Source: Campylobacter concisus
Lineage (GTDB): Bacteria; Campylobacterota; Campylobacteria; Campylobacterales; Campylobacteraceae
Direction: 5' to 3'
NCBI RefSeq assembly: GCF_003048575.1
Contig: NZ_PIRZ01000004.1
Coordinates: 1 to 64,000, forward strand
DNA length: 64,000 bases
Made by a program: the position numbers and the translations under genes. The notes beneath the pieces are model-generated. The model was given only the letters and a program-made list of their open reading frames with translations, was not told where the DNA came from and searched no databases. Shown here piece by piece: positions 45,178 through 55,364 of the stretch. Positions within the stretch are counted from its first letter, which is position 1. Every line of letters begins with the position of its first letter.

Positions 45178-46488
45178 TTAGATGACGAAAAATGCGATCG
45201 CTACAACAGAGATAAACATACCTAAAAATGTTCTTTTAGCGATTTCAACTGGACTAACCATCGCAATGCCTGCACAAACGATAGCAGCACCAGCGATCGG
45301 AGAAGCTGATCTACCTAAAGCACCAGCAATAGCTGCAGCCATACCAAGCTTATCTTGCTCAAAACCAAGTGCAGCGGCATTTGTTGTGACAGCTTCGTTA
45401 AATGCAAATGTAGCGGCATCGCCTGAACCTGTAACTATACCCATGATAAATGGCACAAACGTCCCGCCAAATTTAACGTAACTTTGATCTGTTTTTAGCC
45501 ACGCAATGACCACATCAACGGCTCCACATGCCTTTAAACCAGCGACAAAGACACCAGCTGCGATGATGATACCCATAACATCAGCATAAGCGTGGCCCAT
45601 TCCGTTAAAAAATTCTTTTGTGATCTTTTGCGGATTTGTAAGCGTAGCAAAGATAGCTATGATAGCACCTAGTATCATCGCCTCAGCAACGCCCATCTTT
45701 GTCCATGCAAGAAAGCTATAATCCTTTGCAAGGCTTGTTCCGCCAATAACCAAGATAACAAGTGGAACTAGAGGCATAATAGCATAGATGAAATTTACTT
45801 TAAATAGTGGTTTCTCTTCGCTAGTGTTACTATTTTCAAGAGTGAAATTTGTATTTTTTTGATAGTCTTTAAGTAGTATCGCAACAATAACTAATGCGAT
45901 CACTACGATAACAAGAGCAGTAAATGCACTTGGAATTTGCACTTTTATGACATCTTGAACTGTGTAGCCCTCAACCGTCTTTTTAACAAGATCAGCCACA
46001 TAGACGTTGTGAGCCGATCCTGGGCTTAAAACTCCACCAAATGTCCCTGCAAAAACAGCAGCACCAGCCATAGCTGGGCGGATACCTGAGGCCATTAGAA
46101 GTGGTATAAGCGTTGCACCAACAGCAGCGGAGCATCCTGCAGCTGAAGGGATAGCGATATTTATAAAATAAGTTAGCACGGTTGTTGCAGGGATCAAGAT
46201 AAAGCCCACATTTTTAAGTGGCTTTGTAAGAAGCGCAACAAGGTGTTTATCGCACATCGTGTATTTCATAACAAAGGCAAAACCCATACTTGCACAAATC
46301 GCCTTTATAAGCCCTGCTTTAGTCATATAGTCAGTAAAAGCACTTAATGCTCCCATCGGTTTTAGTGCGATTATACAAAGCACCAAACCAACACCTATTA
46401 ACACCGTTCTTGTCTCTTTTTTTAAGACAAGAAGTGCCACAACAGCTGCGATGCCAAGAATGGCAGCAATTAGCTTAAATGTTTCCAT
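45178..46488 (-). CDS. DcuC-type anaerobic C4-dicarboxylate (or related) transporter
   Basis: The 436-residue protein has about 12 membrane helices and family text: CDKHLVALLTKPLKNVGFIL, IAIPSAAGCSAAVGATLIPL and AGTFGGVLSPGSAHNVYVAD. DcuC-family members exchange succinate for fumarate or aspartate. It sits between two peptidases, one of them Asp-specific, so exchange of aspartate-derived dicarboxylates is a fitting inference. RBS AAGGAGAGAGG precedes ATG. Confidence 0.85.
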   Translation of the reverse strand: METFKLIAAILGIAAVVALLVLKKETRTVLIGVGLVLCIIALKPMGALSAFTDYMTKAGLIKAICASMGFAFVMKYTMCDKHLVALLTKPLKNVGFILIPATTVLTYFINIAIPSAAGCSAAVGATLIPLLMASGIRPAMAGAAVFAGTFGGVLSPGSAHNVYVADLVKKTVEGYTVQDVIKVQIPSAFTALVIVVIALVIVAILLKDYQKNTNFTLENSNTSEEKPLFKVNFIYAIMPLVPLVILVIGGTSLAKDYSFLAWTKMGVAEAMILGAIIAIFATLTNPQKITKEFFNGMGHAYADVMGIIIAAGVFVAGLKACGAVDVVIAWLKTDQSYVKFGGTFVPFIMGIVTGSGDAATFAFNEAVTTNAAALGFEQDKLGMAAAIAGALGRSASPIAGAAIVCAGIAMVSPVEIAKRTFLGMFISVVAIAFFVI

Positions 46489-46502
46489 ACCTCTCTCCTT
46501 GC

Positions 46503-47201
46503 TTAGATTTTAAATTTTGTTTTAATTGCTATCTTTTCTATCTCTTTTTTGTACTCAAGCTTTAAGATGTCGCTATGTCCGATGACCTCAACTTCATTAC
46601 CCCTTATAACCAAAGCTGTGCCTTCAGGCAAAGCGTAGATAGTCTCTTTTGGATTAGCTATCAAAAATTCCTCCAATCTCTCCTCTCTACTCTCGCCGTT
46701 ATGACCAGCTAGCTTGCCACTTATAAAGTGTGGGTTGATCTGATATGGGAAGATATTTAGACTATCAAATGACTTTGGCATGATGATAGGCATATCATTT
46801 GTAGTCATCATCGTCTTGCCAGCTATGTTTGCGCCAGCCGACCAGCCAAAGTATTTTGCGCCATTTGCCACCGCCTCTTTTATAGGTTCAATCAAATTTA
46901 GCTTATAGAGCATGTGAAGCAGCATGAAGGTATTTCCGCCGCCAACTGCGATACTTTTAGCATTTTTGATAGCAGAAATTTTATCTTCATAGCGGTGGAT
47001 AGATTTGATATTTTTGCTATTTAAGCACTCTTGCACCTTTTGTTCATATTCGTCGTTTGTTCGCCTAACTCCAGCGTAAGGGATAAATAAAATTTCTTCC
47101 TTGCCGCATTCACCTAAAAATTCCTTAACCCAGTTTTTGCAGTGTCTCAAGTAGCCAGTATCTTGGTAGCTTGAAGCACTGATTAGTAAAGCGTTTTTCA
47201 T
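46503..47201 (-). CDS. pepE: Alpha-aspartyl dipeptidase (peptidase E)
   Basis: The 232-residue S51 serine peptidase has the nucleophile elbow YFGWSAGANIAG (Ser at about residue 120), preceded by SIAVGGGNTFMLLHML (about 86-101) and followed by PHFISGKLAGHNGESREERL with His about 157. It cleaves Asp-X dipeptides. Its start overlaps the amidohydrolase stop by 4 bp. Confidence 0.93.
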   Translation of the reverse strand: MKNALLISASSYQDTGYLRHCKNWVKEFLGECGKEEILFIPYAGVRRTNDEYEQKVQECLNSKNIKSIHRYEDKISAIKNAKSIAVGGGNTFMLLHMLYKLNLIEPIKEAVANGAKYFGWSAGANIAGKTMMTTNDMPIIMPKSFDSLNIFPYQINPHFISGKLAGHNGESREERLEEFLIANPKETIYALPEGTALVIRGNEVEVIGHSDILKLEYKKEIEKIAIKTKFKI

Positions 47202-48517
47202 TTTTTTACTCCATTTAGTTTGTAAGCAGATCTTAGATAGACATCAACTCCAGCTACCAAGCACTCCTCATCAAAGTCAAATTTGCAGTTGTGATGGCCT
47301 GCTTTTAAATTTGTTCCTATCATCATATAGCCGCTCTTTGCGCCTCTGTCTTGTAAAGCTCTCATAAAATGAGCAAAATCTTCACAAGCACCAAAATCAA
47401 GCTCTTTTACGATCTTGTCGTCGTCTATAAATGGACTTTGCTTTGCAGCTTCATAGAAAATTTCAGTTACTTCTTTGTCGCTATCGGCTCCGTTTGTACC
47501 GCCAGTTTTTACGACTTTACTCTCTACTCCATAAATTTCACTCACGCCTTTAACAATATCCATACATTTTTCATACATAAAATCATTTAAATTTGTATCT
47601 TCACCTCTTGTTTCGCAAGCTAGATAGCCATTTGGTGCGATGACGTTTCTGCCTTCACCTGCTTTTAAAACGCCTACGTTTATCCTAGTCACGCCTTTTG
47701 CATGTCTTGTGATACCATGCATGCTTAGTGCCATTTGAGATGCGGCTAAAAGGGCATTTGCGCCATCTTGTGGTGCACCTGCTGCGTGAGCTGAACGACC
47801 AGTGATATGTACGTCAAATTTTGAAGTTGCAAGTAGCTTATTTGTCCCACAGATGATGCCTCTATTGATTTTTGCTTGAAAGCCGATGTGTCCGCCAAGT
47901 AGGTACTCAATGCCATCAAGCACACCAGCAGCTTCCATAGCCACAGCTCCTCTTGTGCCCTCTTCTGCTGTTTGGAATATAAATTTAAATTTACCGTTAA
48001 ATTCATCTAAATTTTCAGCTATAAGTTTTGCCACACCAAGACCTATTGACATGTGACCATCATGCCCACAAGCATGCGTGATACCAGCGATGTCTGCACC
48101 AAAACCCTCTTTATAAGGTCTATGAGTAGGCTCGTCGCTCTCTGTCACATCAACACTATCAATGTCAAATCTAAATGCTGTAAATTTACCAGGCCTTTTT
48201 GTGTCGATAAAAGCTGTTAGGCCAGTTAAGCCATCTTTCATATAAGAAAGATATTTTGCTTCTTCAGGACCTAGAAGCTTTTTAGCTCTTTCTATTGCTT
48301 TTTCGCATTGCTCTTTTGAGCCAAGGCCAAGCCTTGCATCCGCTTTAACCACCTTGTCACCAAGGCTTATTTCATAACCAAGGTCACTAAGCCTCTTTGC
48401 TAATACAGCGGTTGTAAAAAATGTAAACCAGCCAGTCTCTGGATGCGAGTGAAAATACCTGCGATCCTTGATCAGCTCATCTTTTAAAGAAAGAGCCAAA
48501 TTTGCTATCTTATCCAT
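47198..48517 (-). CDS. M20D amidohydrolase (AbgA-like)
   Basis: The start MDKIANLALSLKDELIKDRR is chosen since AAGGAG lies six bases before ATG at 48517; ATG at 48535 has none. The 439-residue protein has RYFHSHPETGW (about 20-30), HACGHDGHMSIGLG (about 148-161) and FKFIFQTAEEGTRGA (about 180-194), the M20D metal-site pattern. It is most like the A subunit of aminobenzoyl-glutamate hydrolase, but the substrate class (N-acyl or folate-fragment amides) cannot be fixed. Confidence 0.85.
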   Translation of the reverse strand: MDKIANLALSLKDELIKDRRYFHSHPETGWFTFFTTAVLAKRLSDLGYEISLGDKVVKADARLGLGSKEQCEKAIERAKKLLGPEEAKYLSYMKDGLTGLTAFIDTKRPGKFTAFRFDIDSVDVTESDEPTHRPYKEGFGADIAGITHACGHDGHMSIGLGVAKLIAENLDEFNGKFKFIFQTAEEGTRGAVAMEAAGVLDGIEYLLGGHIGFQAKINRGIICGTNKLLATSKFDVHITGRSAHAAGAPQDGANALLAASQMALSMHGITRHAKGVTRINVGVLKAGEGRNVIAPNGYLACETRGEDTNLNDFMYEKCMDIVKGVSEIYGVESKVVKTGGTNGADSDKEVTEIFYEAAKQSPFIDDDKIVKELDFGACEDFAHFMRALQDRGAKSGYMMIGTNLKAGHHNCKFDFDEECLVAGVDVYLRSAYKLNGVKK

Positions 48518-48527
48518 AGGTTTCTCC

Positions 48528-49763
48528 TTATTCATTTGATAGTTTAATTAGTGCATTTGTTAAAATTTGTGTAGCTTTGAAAGCATCATCAAAATTTATA
48601 GCTTCTGCTATATTGTGACTGATGCCACCAACGCAAGGTATAAAAAGCATGCCAACGCTACTTGCAAGTTTTGTTAGATTCATCGCATCGTGTCCAGCTC
48701 CGCTTGGCAAAGTAAGCGTTTTTATGCCCAGTTTAGTAGCCTCTTCGATTAGTAAATTTATAGCATGCTCACTAAGTTTTACTGGCTCATCACTACTTAA
48801 TTCTCTTATCTCGTAGCTAAAATTTAGCTCACCGCTTAGCTCTTTTATAAAATTTCTAAGCTCTAAATTTAGCTCTTCTAAGCTTGTCTTATCAATATCT
48901 CTTAGATCAACTCCAAGCCTTGCCTCGCCTGGCACGACATTTAAAACGCCCGGCTTTGCATGTGCGTAACCAACAGTAGCCACAGCTGTTTTTTTGTTTT
49001 TTGCAAATTTATTGGCAGCAATTATGATGTGTGAAGCAGCTAGCAGTGCGTCACTACGCATATTCATTGGAGTTGCACCGCTGTGATCTGCCTTACCATG
49101 AATAATAATTTCAAATCTTATAGGAGCGGCGATACCGCTTACTACACCAACGCTTATACCACTTCGCTCAAGCACTGGGCCTTGTTCAATGTGAAGTTCT
49201 AGATAAGAATGAAGTGAGTGTTCTTTTAAAATAGAGTCATTTAAATTTTGTGGGTCAAGTCCAAATTTACTCATCGCTTCAAATAGCGAAATGCCGTCTT
49301 CGTCTTTTAATTCATGAAGCCTTTGTAGACCAAGCTTGCCGCTTATTATCTTACTACCAATGGTCGCTGTCTTGAACCTACTTGACTCTTCACAGCAAAA
49401 GTTAATTAACCAAAGCGGGTGCTTTAGTTTAATGCCAGCTTCTTTTATAGAGGTTAATGCTTCAAGTCCAGCCATAACGCCAAGCGTACCATCATAAAAG
49501 CCACCATTTGGCACGCTATCTATATGAGAGCCCACACAAACTGGCTTCTCACCTTGATCACAGCCATCATCATAGACGGCAAAGATATTGCCAACATTGT
49601 CAATTTTAAGTTTAAAGCCATTTTCTTCTATTAAATTTATAAGAAAATTCCTAGCTTCCAAGTCTTCTTTGCTAAATGCAAGCCTTGTTAGCCCTCCACC
49701 TTTTAATGCTCCAAATCTGCTTATAGCATTAAAATTCGCCTCAAATCTTTTAAAATTTATCAT
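48528..49763 (-). CDS. M20C hydrolase, N-carbamoyl-amino-acid/allantoate type
   Basis: The 411-residue protein has the motifs VCVGSHIDSVPNGGFYDGTLG (shortened: GSHIDSVPNGG, about residue 77), NFCCEESSRF (about 119), ELHIEQGPVLE (about 192) and LPSGAGHDAMNL (about 360), which place it with L-carbamoylases, allantoate amidohydrolases and beta-ureidopropionases. The substrate is unknown. It is the first gene of the operon, with an AT-rich promoter gap before dnaG (49764-49867). Confidence 0.87.
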   Translation of the reverse strand: MINFKRFEANFNAISRFGALKGGGLTRLAFSKEDLEARNFLINLIEENGFKLKIDNVGNIFAVYDDGCDQGEKPVCVGSHIDSVPNGGFYDGTLGVMAGLEALTSIKEAGIKLKHPLWLINFCCEESSRFKTATIGSKIISGKLGLQRLHELKDEDGISLFEAMSKFGLDPQNLNDSILKEHSLHSYLELHIEQGPVLERSGISVGVVSGIAAPIRFEIIIHGKADHSGATPMNMRSDALLAASHIIIAANKFAKNKKTAVATVGYAHAKPGVLNVVPGEARLGVDLRDIDKTSLEELNLELRNFIKELSGELNFSYEIRELSSDEPVKLSEHAINLLIEEATKLGIKTLTLPSGAGHDAMNLTKLASSVGMLFIPCVGGISHNIAEAINFDDAFKATQILTNALIKLSNE

Positions 49764-49867
49764 AATAAATCCTTAAAAATAAAACTAATCTTAAAAACAT
49801 TTATTATTTTGAACATTTTACATTTAGTTTTATGATTTAAAGCTGAATAAGTGTTAAATTTTTAAAT

Positions 49868-51547
49868 CTAATTTTTTTGTAGTTTGTTGTGTAAGCCTTT
49901 AATAATCTCTGAAATTTTTTGCATTATTTCGATTTTATTTGGTTTTTGTGATTTTCTAGTATCTTCGCGAAACTTCTCATAGTATTTTAGTTTTAGCTTT
50001 AAAATGGCCTCTTTAAGGCTCTCTTCACTAGAAGCTACATTTGAGCTTTCATCAACATAAATTTCTCTAACAAGCACCGCATTATCTTCAATATTTGGCA
50101 ATAAAACAGCTTGAAAATAATCTTTATGGTGCAAGAAGAATTTCTCCTCAAGCTCGTTCAAAACAATAGTTTCGTAATTTTTATTTGCAAGCATGCTCTT
50201 TAAAACGCTAAATTCTAAAATATCAGTTTTATCCTTTTTTTGAGCCATTTGTTTATTTGTTGTTGCAGCATTTGTAAAATTTTGATCTTGTCTATTTATA
50301 TATCTTTGTCCATGAAGACTAAAAGTATTTAGCTCTATTTTGAGTAAATTTGAGACCAGTAATTCGTAACTTTTTGCGATTATTGGCTTTAGAGAATTTG
50401 TAAATTCCACTATCTCTTCTAAACATTTTTGCTTTTGCACTGGACGCGTAATATCATATTTTTTTACAATTTGCTCGATATAAAACTCGCCAAGCTCAGT
50501 CCCTGAGCCAAACATCTCTTTTAGCTCATCGCTTCTACCTGCAAATACCATATCCGCAGGGTCTGCACCATCTTTTATAATTACAACGCTTCCATCTATT
50601 TCGTTTTGAACCAAAAGACGAGATGATTTTATAGCAGCATTTATACCAGCCGAGTCACCATCAAAACAAAGCACTACGCTTATCTCTCCTCTTTTTAAAA
50701 GTGGCAAGTGATTAGTCGTAAGTGCGGTTCCAAGCACGGCAACGGCGTTTGTAAAGCCAGCAAAGTGCAGCATGATAACATCCAAATATCCCTCTGTGAT
50801 GATAATCTGCTTCTTTTCAAAAATACTTTGTCTAGCTAAATGATAGCCGTAAAGCAGCTTTGACTTGTCAAAAACTATGCTTTGTGGAGAATTTACATAT
50901 TTTGCAGGATGATCTGAGATCGTTCTACCGCCAAAGCCAACTAATTTTGCCGTGTGCGCATATATTGGAAATGTGATACGCTCGATAAAACTAGCATAAA
51001 TTCCCTTCTCGTTTTGCTTTACGATTCCAACTTCAAGCGCCTCTTTTGGCTCGATATTTTCATTTTGTAAAAGCCTGATAGTACTAGCGCTATCCCCAGC
51101 CCAGCCAAGCTCAAATTTCTCTATCATCGCATCATTTATGCCACGAGAATAGATATATCTCACAGCGGCTTCATGCTTGAAAAATTCGCTCCTATAAAAG
51201 GCATTTGCCTTTTCTAAAATATGCTTATTTTCTTTTTGTGTGGGAAGTTTATCGCTTGTGTATTCAAGGCTAAAATTTACAAGGCTAGCTATTCTTTCGA
51301 TAGCTTCTGGATAGGTAAGTTTCTCATAATCCATCACAAATTTAATCGCATCTCCGCCAGCCTTACAAGCAAAACAGTGAAAAATTTGCTTACTTTGACT
51401 TATGCTCATACTAGGATTTTTGTCGTCATGAAATGGACAAACGCATTTGTAGTTTGCTCCCATTTTTTTGACTGGCACAAAGTGCTCTATAATGTCAACG
51501 ATATCGATTTGATTTTTAAGCTTTTCAATGGATTTTGGATCTATCAT
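49868..51547 (-). CDS. dnaG: DNA primase
   Basis: The 559-residue protein starts at ATG 51547 (MIDPKSIEKLKNQIDIV); a TTG two codons earlier is less likely. It has the CHC2 zinc finger CVCPFHDDKNPSMS...FHCFACKAGGDAI (about residues 36-66), the TOPRIM core IITEGYLDVIMLH (about 247) and VVLCFDGDSAGINAA (about 293). The helicase-binding end is divergent, as in other epsilonproteobacteria. It is divergent to the TPR gene, as in C. jejuni. Confidence 0.95.
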   Translation of the reverse strand: MIDPKSIEKLKNQIDIVDIIEHFVPVKKMGANYKCVCPFHDDKNPSMSISQSKQIFHCFACKAGGDAIKFVMDYEKLTYPEAIERIASLVNFSLEYTSDKLPTQKENKHILEKANAFYRSEFFKHEAAVRYIYSRGINDAMIEKFELGWAGDSASTIRLLQNENIEPKEALEVGIVKQNEKGIYASFIERITFPIYAHTAKLVGFGGRTISDHPAKYVNSPQSIVFDKSKLLYGYHLARQSIFEKKQIIITEGYLDVIMLHFAGFTNAVAVLGTALTTNHLPLLKRGEISVVLCFDGDSAGINAAIKSSRLLVQNEIDGSVVIIKDGADPADMVFAGRSDELKEMFGSGTELGEFYIEQIVKKYDITRPVQKQKCLEEIVEFTNSLKPIIAKSYELLVSNLLKIELNTFSLHGQRYINRQDQNFTNAATTNKQMAQKKDKTDILEFSVLKSMLANKNYETIVLNELEEKFFLHHKDYFQAVLLPNIEDNAVLVREIYVDESSNVASSEESLKEAILKLKLKYYEKFREDTRKSQKPNKIEIMQKISEIIKGLHNKLQKN

Positions 51548-51602
51548 AAGCAAAATTATACAACTGCTTTGTTATAATTAAAGTAAAATTTTATTACAAA
51601 GT

Positions 51603-52634
51603 ATGAGCGTGGATATTTTTTTCATTGGGCATAGAGATCCGATATTTAGCCTTATTATTTTATTTAGTATCATTTTAATGATCGCTGCACTAAGCTATGC
51701 TTGGGGTATCTTTTCAAGCAAAGATGAGAAAAAACGCATTGAAAAATTTATAAGAAAATTTGACAGCAAAGATGGCATAAGCGACGAGCATAGGCAGATG
51801 CTGCAAAGTCCCGAGATAGACGCTCAAAGCCTTTGTATGTTAGGGCAAACTTTCGCCAAAAATGGCGACTTTGAAAAGTCCATTAGCATCTATCTGATCG
51901 CCCTTGGCAAAGCTAGAGATAAAAATGAGAAGGAATTTATCCTAAACGAGCTTGGAGAGGTTTATTTTAAGGCTGGCTTTTTAAAAAAGGCTAGTGAGGT
52001 TTTTGAAAAGGCACTCGAACTAAGTCCTAGAAATGTCATCGCACTTCGTTTCCTAACGATGATAGATGAGAAACTCAAAAACTACAAAGAGGCACTTTAT
52101 GCACTAAATTCGCTTGAAGAGCTTGGAGTAAATGTAAAAGATCAAAAGGCCTATATAAAGGCTATCAGCACGCTTGATGATAGAAATTTAAGCTTTAATG
52201 AAAAGATAGAAGTTCTCTCTCGTCTTAGCCAAAATTTTGAGCTTTTAAAACGCATGATCTTGGTGCTTTTTATAAGACACAATGAAAATTTAGAAAATTT
52301 AAAAGATTTTGCCAAATTTGAAGACGTACCTGATCTACTTTACAACCTAAAAACGCCTATAAATTTGAGTGATGATAAGTATAGATCGCTCTTTTACGCA
52401 AAGGGTGATATAAATGAGCCTTGTGAAATTTACGGCTTTGAGTTAAATGCTATAAAGAAGTTAAAAGATGCCAAATTTGACGCAGCAGGACTTAGTTTTA
52501 ACTACATTTGCAAAAGCTGTAAGAACTCATTTCCGATGCACTTTTACCGCTGTCCAGTCTGCCACGAGCTTGGAAGTGTAAAAATTTTATCCCACATCAC
52601 AGAAAAACCAAGTGAAGACAGTAACACTTTTTAG
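51603..52634 (+). CDS. Membrane-anchored TPR protein with zinc ribbon (LapB/YciM-like)
   Basis: The 343-residue protein has one N-terminal membrane helix (about residues 15-37), tandem TPR units (about 70-200; LGQTFAKNGDFEKSISIYLI and ALELSPRNVIALRFL) and a C-terminal rubredoxin-like zinc ribbon (ICKSCKNSF...FYRCPVCHELGSV). This order is that of LapB, which controls LPS synthesis through FtsH in gammaproteobacteria; the role here is inferred. It overlaps rnhA by 23 bp. Confidence 0.85.
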   Translation: MSVDIFFIGHRDPIFSLIILFSIILMIAALSYAWGIFSSKDEKKRIEKFIRKFDSKDGISDEHRQMLQSPEIDAQSLCMLGQTFAKNGDFEKSISIYLIALGKARDKNEKEFILNELGEVYFKAGFLKKASEVFEKALELSPRNVIALRFLTMIDEKLKNYKEALYALNSLEELGVNVKDQKAYIKAISTLDDRNLSFNEKIEVLSRLSQNFELLKRMILVLFIRHNENLENLKDFAKFEDVPDLLYNLKTPINLSDDKYRSLFYAKGDINEPCEIYGFELNAIKKLKDAKFDAAGLSFNYICKSCKNSFPMHFYRCPVCHELGSVKILSHITEKPSEDSNTF

Positions 52635-53046
52635 CGACGGTTCATGCCTTGGAAACCCTGGAGCTGGTGGGTGGGCTTATATTTTGAGATTTAATGAAGC
52701 ACAGAAAAAAGAGAGTGGCGGCGAGGCATTTACTACAAATAATCAAATGGAGCTAAAAGCTGCGATAATGGGGTTAAAAGCGCTAAAAGAGCCTTGTGAA
52801 GTGAGACTATTTACCGATAGCTCGTACGTAGTAAATAGCATAAATGAGTGGCTTGTAAACTGGCAAAAGAGAAATTTTAAAAATGTAAAAAATGTAGAGC
52901 TTTGGCAAGAGTATTTGAAAATTTCAAAGCCCCATAAAGTCATAGCAAGCTGGGTCAAAGGGCATGCAGGACACCCTGAAAACGAAGAGTGCGACCAGAT
53001 GGCAAGAGACGAGGCACAAAAGATAAAAGATGAGAACGAAAGATGA
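52612..53046 (+). CDS. rnhA: Ribonuclease HI
   Basis: The 144-residue protein has the acidic active-site residues in [20 protein letters not shown]-type text (Asp about 9), NQMELKAAI (Glu about 47), LFTDSSYV (Asp about 70), and [13 protein letters not shown] (His and Asp). It removes RNA from RNA:DNA hybrids. The start is GTG, embedded in the end of the TPR gene. Its stop overlaps the rnc ATG. Confidence 0.95.
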   Translation: MKTVTLFSDGSCLGNPGAGGWAYILRFNEAQKKESGGEAFTTNNQMELKAAIMGLKALKEPCEVRLFTDSSYVVNSINEWLVNWQKRNFKNVKNVELWQEYLKISKPHKVIASWVKGHAGHPENEECDQMARDEAQKIKDENER

Positions 53047-53714
53047 AAAATTTAGAAGAATTTGAAGAGAGTCTTGGATATAAATTTAAAAAAACAGAGC
53101 TTTTAGAAGAGGCACTGACTCACAAGAGCACTAAGCAGGCGTTAAACAACGAAAGGCTTGAGTTTTTAGGCGATGCAGTGATGGATCTGCTAGTGGCTGA
53201 GTATCTTTTTAAAAAATTTAGCAAGATCGCAGAGGGCGACATGAGCAAGCTAAGAGCTGCACTTGTCAATGAAAAAAGTTTTGCAAATATGGCAAGGCAT
53301 CTAAAGATGGGTGAATTTTTAAGACTGAGCTTGGCTGAAGAAAACAATGGTGGACGCGAGAAAGATAGCATTTTAAGTGATGCTTTTGAGGCTGTGATGG
53401 GGGCTATTTATCTCGAAGCTGGTCTTCTTAAGGTAAGAGAAATTTCTATCAACTTACTTGAGCTTTGCTATCCACAAATCGATTTTGCTCACCTTGAAAA
53501 AGACTACAAAACAGCGCTGCAAGAGGTCACTCAAGCACATCTTGGCATCATACCATCTTACGAACTAATCAGCACATCTGGTCCTGATCATAAGAAAGAA
53601 TTTGAGATTGCACTACTGCTAAATGGCGAGGAAATTTCAAGAGCTATTGGCAGCTCCAAAAAGCAAGCCCAACAGCTAGCCGCAAAAATCGCACTAGAAA
53701 AAATCAAAAAATAG
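53043..53714 (+). CDS. rnc: Ribonuclease III
   Basis: The 223-residue protein has the signature [15 protein letters not shown] (about residues 36-50), [13 protein letters not shown] (about 112-124) and a C-terminal double-stranded RNA-binding domain ([11 protein letters not shown]... to [13 protein letters not shown]). It processes rRNA and structured RNAs. The 4-bp overlap with rnhA implies coupled translation. Confidence 0.96.
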   Translation: MKNLEEFEESLGYKFKKTELLEEALTHKSTKQALNNERLEFLGDAVMDLLVAEYLFKKFSKIAEGDMSKLRAALVNEKSFANMARHLKMGEFLRLSLAEENNGGREKDSILSDAFEAVMGAIYLEAGLLKVREISINLLELCYPQIDFAHLEKDYKTALQEVTQAHLGIIPSYELISTSGPDHKKEFEIALLLNGEEISRAIGSSKKQAQQLAAKIALEKIKK

Positions 53715-53722
53715 GAACAAGC

Positions 53723-54790
53723 TTGAATACATTTGGCAAAAAACTAACCCTAACAACATTTGGCGAGAGTCACGGAGTAGCCATAGGTGGCGTTATAGAC
53801 GGTCTTCCTGCTGGAATGAAAATAGATACGCAGTTTATCCAAAGCGAGCTAGATAGACGCCGTCCCGGACAAAGCAACTTCACAACCGCAAGAGACGAGG
53901 CTGACAAGATAGAAATTTTTAGCGGCCTTTTTGATGGTATAAGCACTGGAGCACCGATAGGTTTTGCCATTTTTAATAACAATCAAAAGTCAAATGACTA
54001 TGACAATTTACGTGAAATTTTCCGCCCTGGCCATGCTGATTTTACATATTTTAAAAAATATGGTTTTAGAGATCACAGGGGCGGTGGGCGTTCAAGTGCT
54101 AGAGAAACAGCCATTAGGGTAGCTGGTGGGGCTTTTGCACAGCTACTTTTAAATGAGTTTAATATTGAGGTTTTAAGCGGGGTATTTGGCATCGGCAAGA
54201 TTTTTAGCGATAAGATAGACTTTAACTTTGCTAAAAATTCACAAATTTATGCTCTTGGCAACGAAGAAGCTATGAAAGAAGCGGTAAATAAAGCTAGAAA
54301 TGACCACGATAGTGTCGGTGCAGTTGTTTTAAGTGTGGTTAAAAATGCTCCAGCTGGTCTTGGTGAGCCACTTTATGATAAGCTTGATAGTGCCTTGGCG
54401 GCGGCTTTAATGGGTATAAATGGTGTAAAAGCTGTCGAAATAGGTGCTGGTGTAAAAGCAAGTGAGACATTTGGGTCGGTAAATAACGATGAGATGGACG
54501 AGCTTGGCTTTTTAAGCAACAACGCAGGGGGTATACTTGGCGGTATAAGTAGTGGCGAAGATATCGTACTAAAGAGCCATTTCAAGCCTACACCTTCGAT
54601 ATTTAAAGAGCAAAAGACACTAAATTTACAAGGCGAAGTGGTGGACTTTGAGCTACGAGGTAGACACGATCCTTGTATAGGCATACGTGGTAGCGTCGTA
54701 GCAACTGCAATGATAAGGCTAGTTATCGCTGATATGCTACTACTAAATGCTAGCACAAAGCTTGAAAATTTAAAGAAAATTTATGGCTAA
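53723..54790 (+). CDS. aroC: Chorismate synthase
   Basis: The 355-residue enzyme starts with TTG at 53723, with AGGAA five bases before. Signatures are FGESHGVAIGGVIDGLPAG (about residues 12-30), ELDRRRPGQSNFTTARDEAD and RDHRGGGRSSARETA (about 116-130). It makes chorismate from EPSP using reduced FMN, the last step of the shikimate pathway. A longer start is not available, and an ATG within the protein would cut the FGESHG motif. Confidence 0.96.
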   Translation: MNTFGKKLTLTTFGESHGVAIGGVIDGLPAGMKIDTQFIQSELDRRRPGQSNFTTARDEADKIEIFSGLFDGISTGAPIGFAIFNNNQKSNDYDNLREIFRPGHADFTYFKKYGFRDHRGGGRSSARETAIRVAGGAFAQLLLNEFNIEVLSGVFGIGKIFSDKIDFNFAKNSQIYALGNEEAMKEAVNKARNDHDSVGAVVLSVVKNAPAGLGEPLYDKLDSALAAALMGINGVKAVEIGAGVKASETFGSVNNDEMDELGFLSNNAGGILGGISSGEDIVLKSHFKPTPSIFKEQKTLNLQGEVVDFELRGRHDPCIGIRGSVVATAMIRLVIADMLLLNASTKLENLKKIYG

Positions 54791-55301
54791 ATTTAAGTAA
54801 CCAAAAAGATGATCTATAAGGGCTTTAACATTTAAAAAACAATACTACAAAAAGTCTTTTTATTTTGATTCTTTTAAAAAATTCATACTATCTTTCTTTA
54901 TTGTATTTAGCCAATATCTAAGATCTCAAACCAAGATATTAAAATAAGCTAAATCTAAAATTGAACATAGCCTACTTAATTTAACAATATGGACTTATGA
55001 AAATATCTTAAATTTTGAAGTATGTTTTTCTTATACGCTAAATTCTAAAGAAATAGCGAGCATAAAATTAACTAATTATTAATTTCATATAAACTTACTA
55101 TTATAATATTAAATTTTTATATTCAAATATTAATCTTTAGAAAATAATCATAAATTATATGACGATATATGAAAAGAACCTACTATATATAGTATTACGT
55201 ATTTTTAATATAAATTTATTATATGATAAATAACCCCCTAATTTACGATAATTATACATTAAACGAGTATTAATTTTATATAAATTTTTTATTACTATAA
55301 T
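54791..55301. other. Long AT-rich intergenic region
   Basis: No gene is seen. It is very AT-rich with many short A/T tracts and stop codons in all frames. It leads into the promoter and Fur-like site of the iron-uptake block. Confidence 0.6.
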
Positions 55302-55331
55302 ATTGACAATGATTATCTAATTCCCTATAAT
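55302..55331 (+). promoter_or_regulatory. Consensus promoter overlapped by a Fur-box-like site
   Basis: TTGACA (55303-55308) and TATAAT (55326-55331) are exactly 17 bp apart. The bases ATTGACAATGATTATCTAA (55302-55320) cover the -35 region and match the Fur consensus in the core AATGATTATC. Repression by iron-loaded Fur of the receptor and feo genes is the natural reading. The ATG of the receptor is 33 bp downstream of the -10 box. Confidence 0.75.
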
Positions 55332-55364
55332 TCTACAATTAATTTTTAAGTTTAGGGAGCAAAT

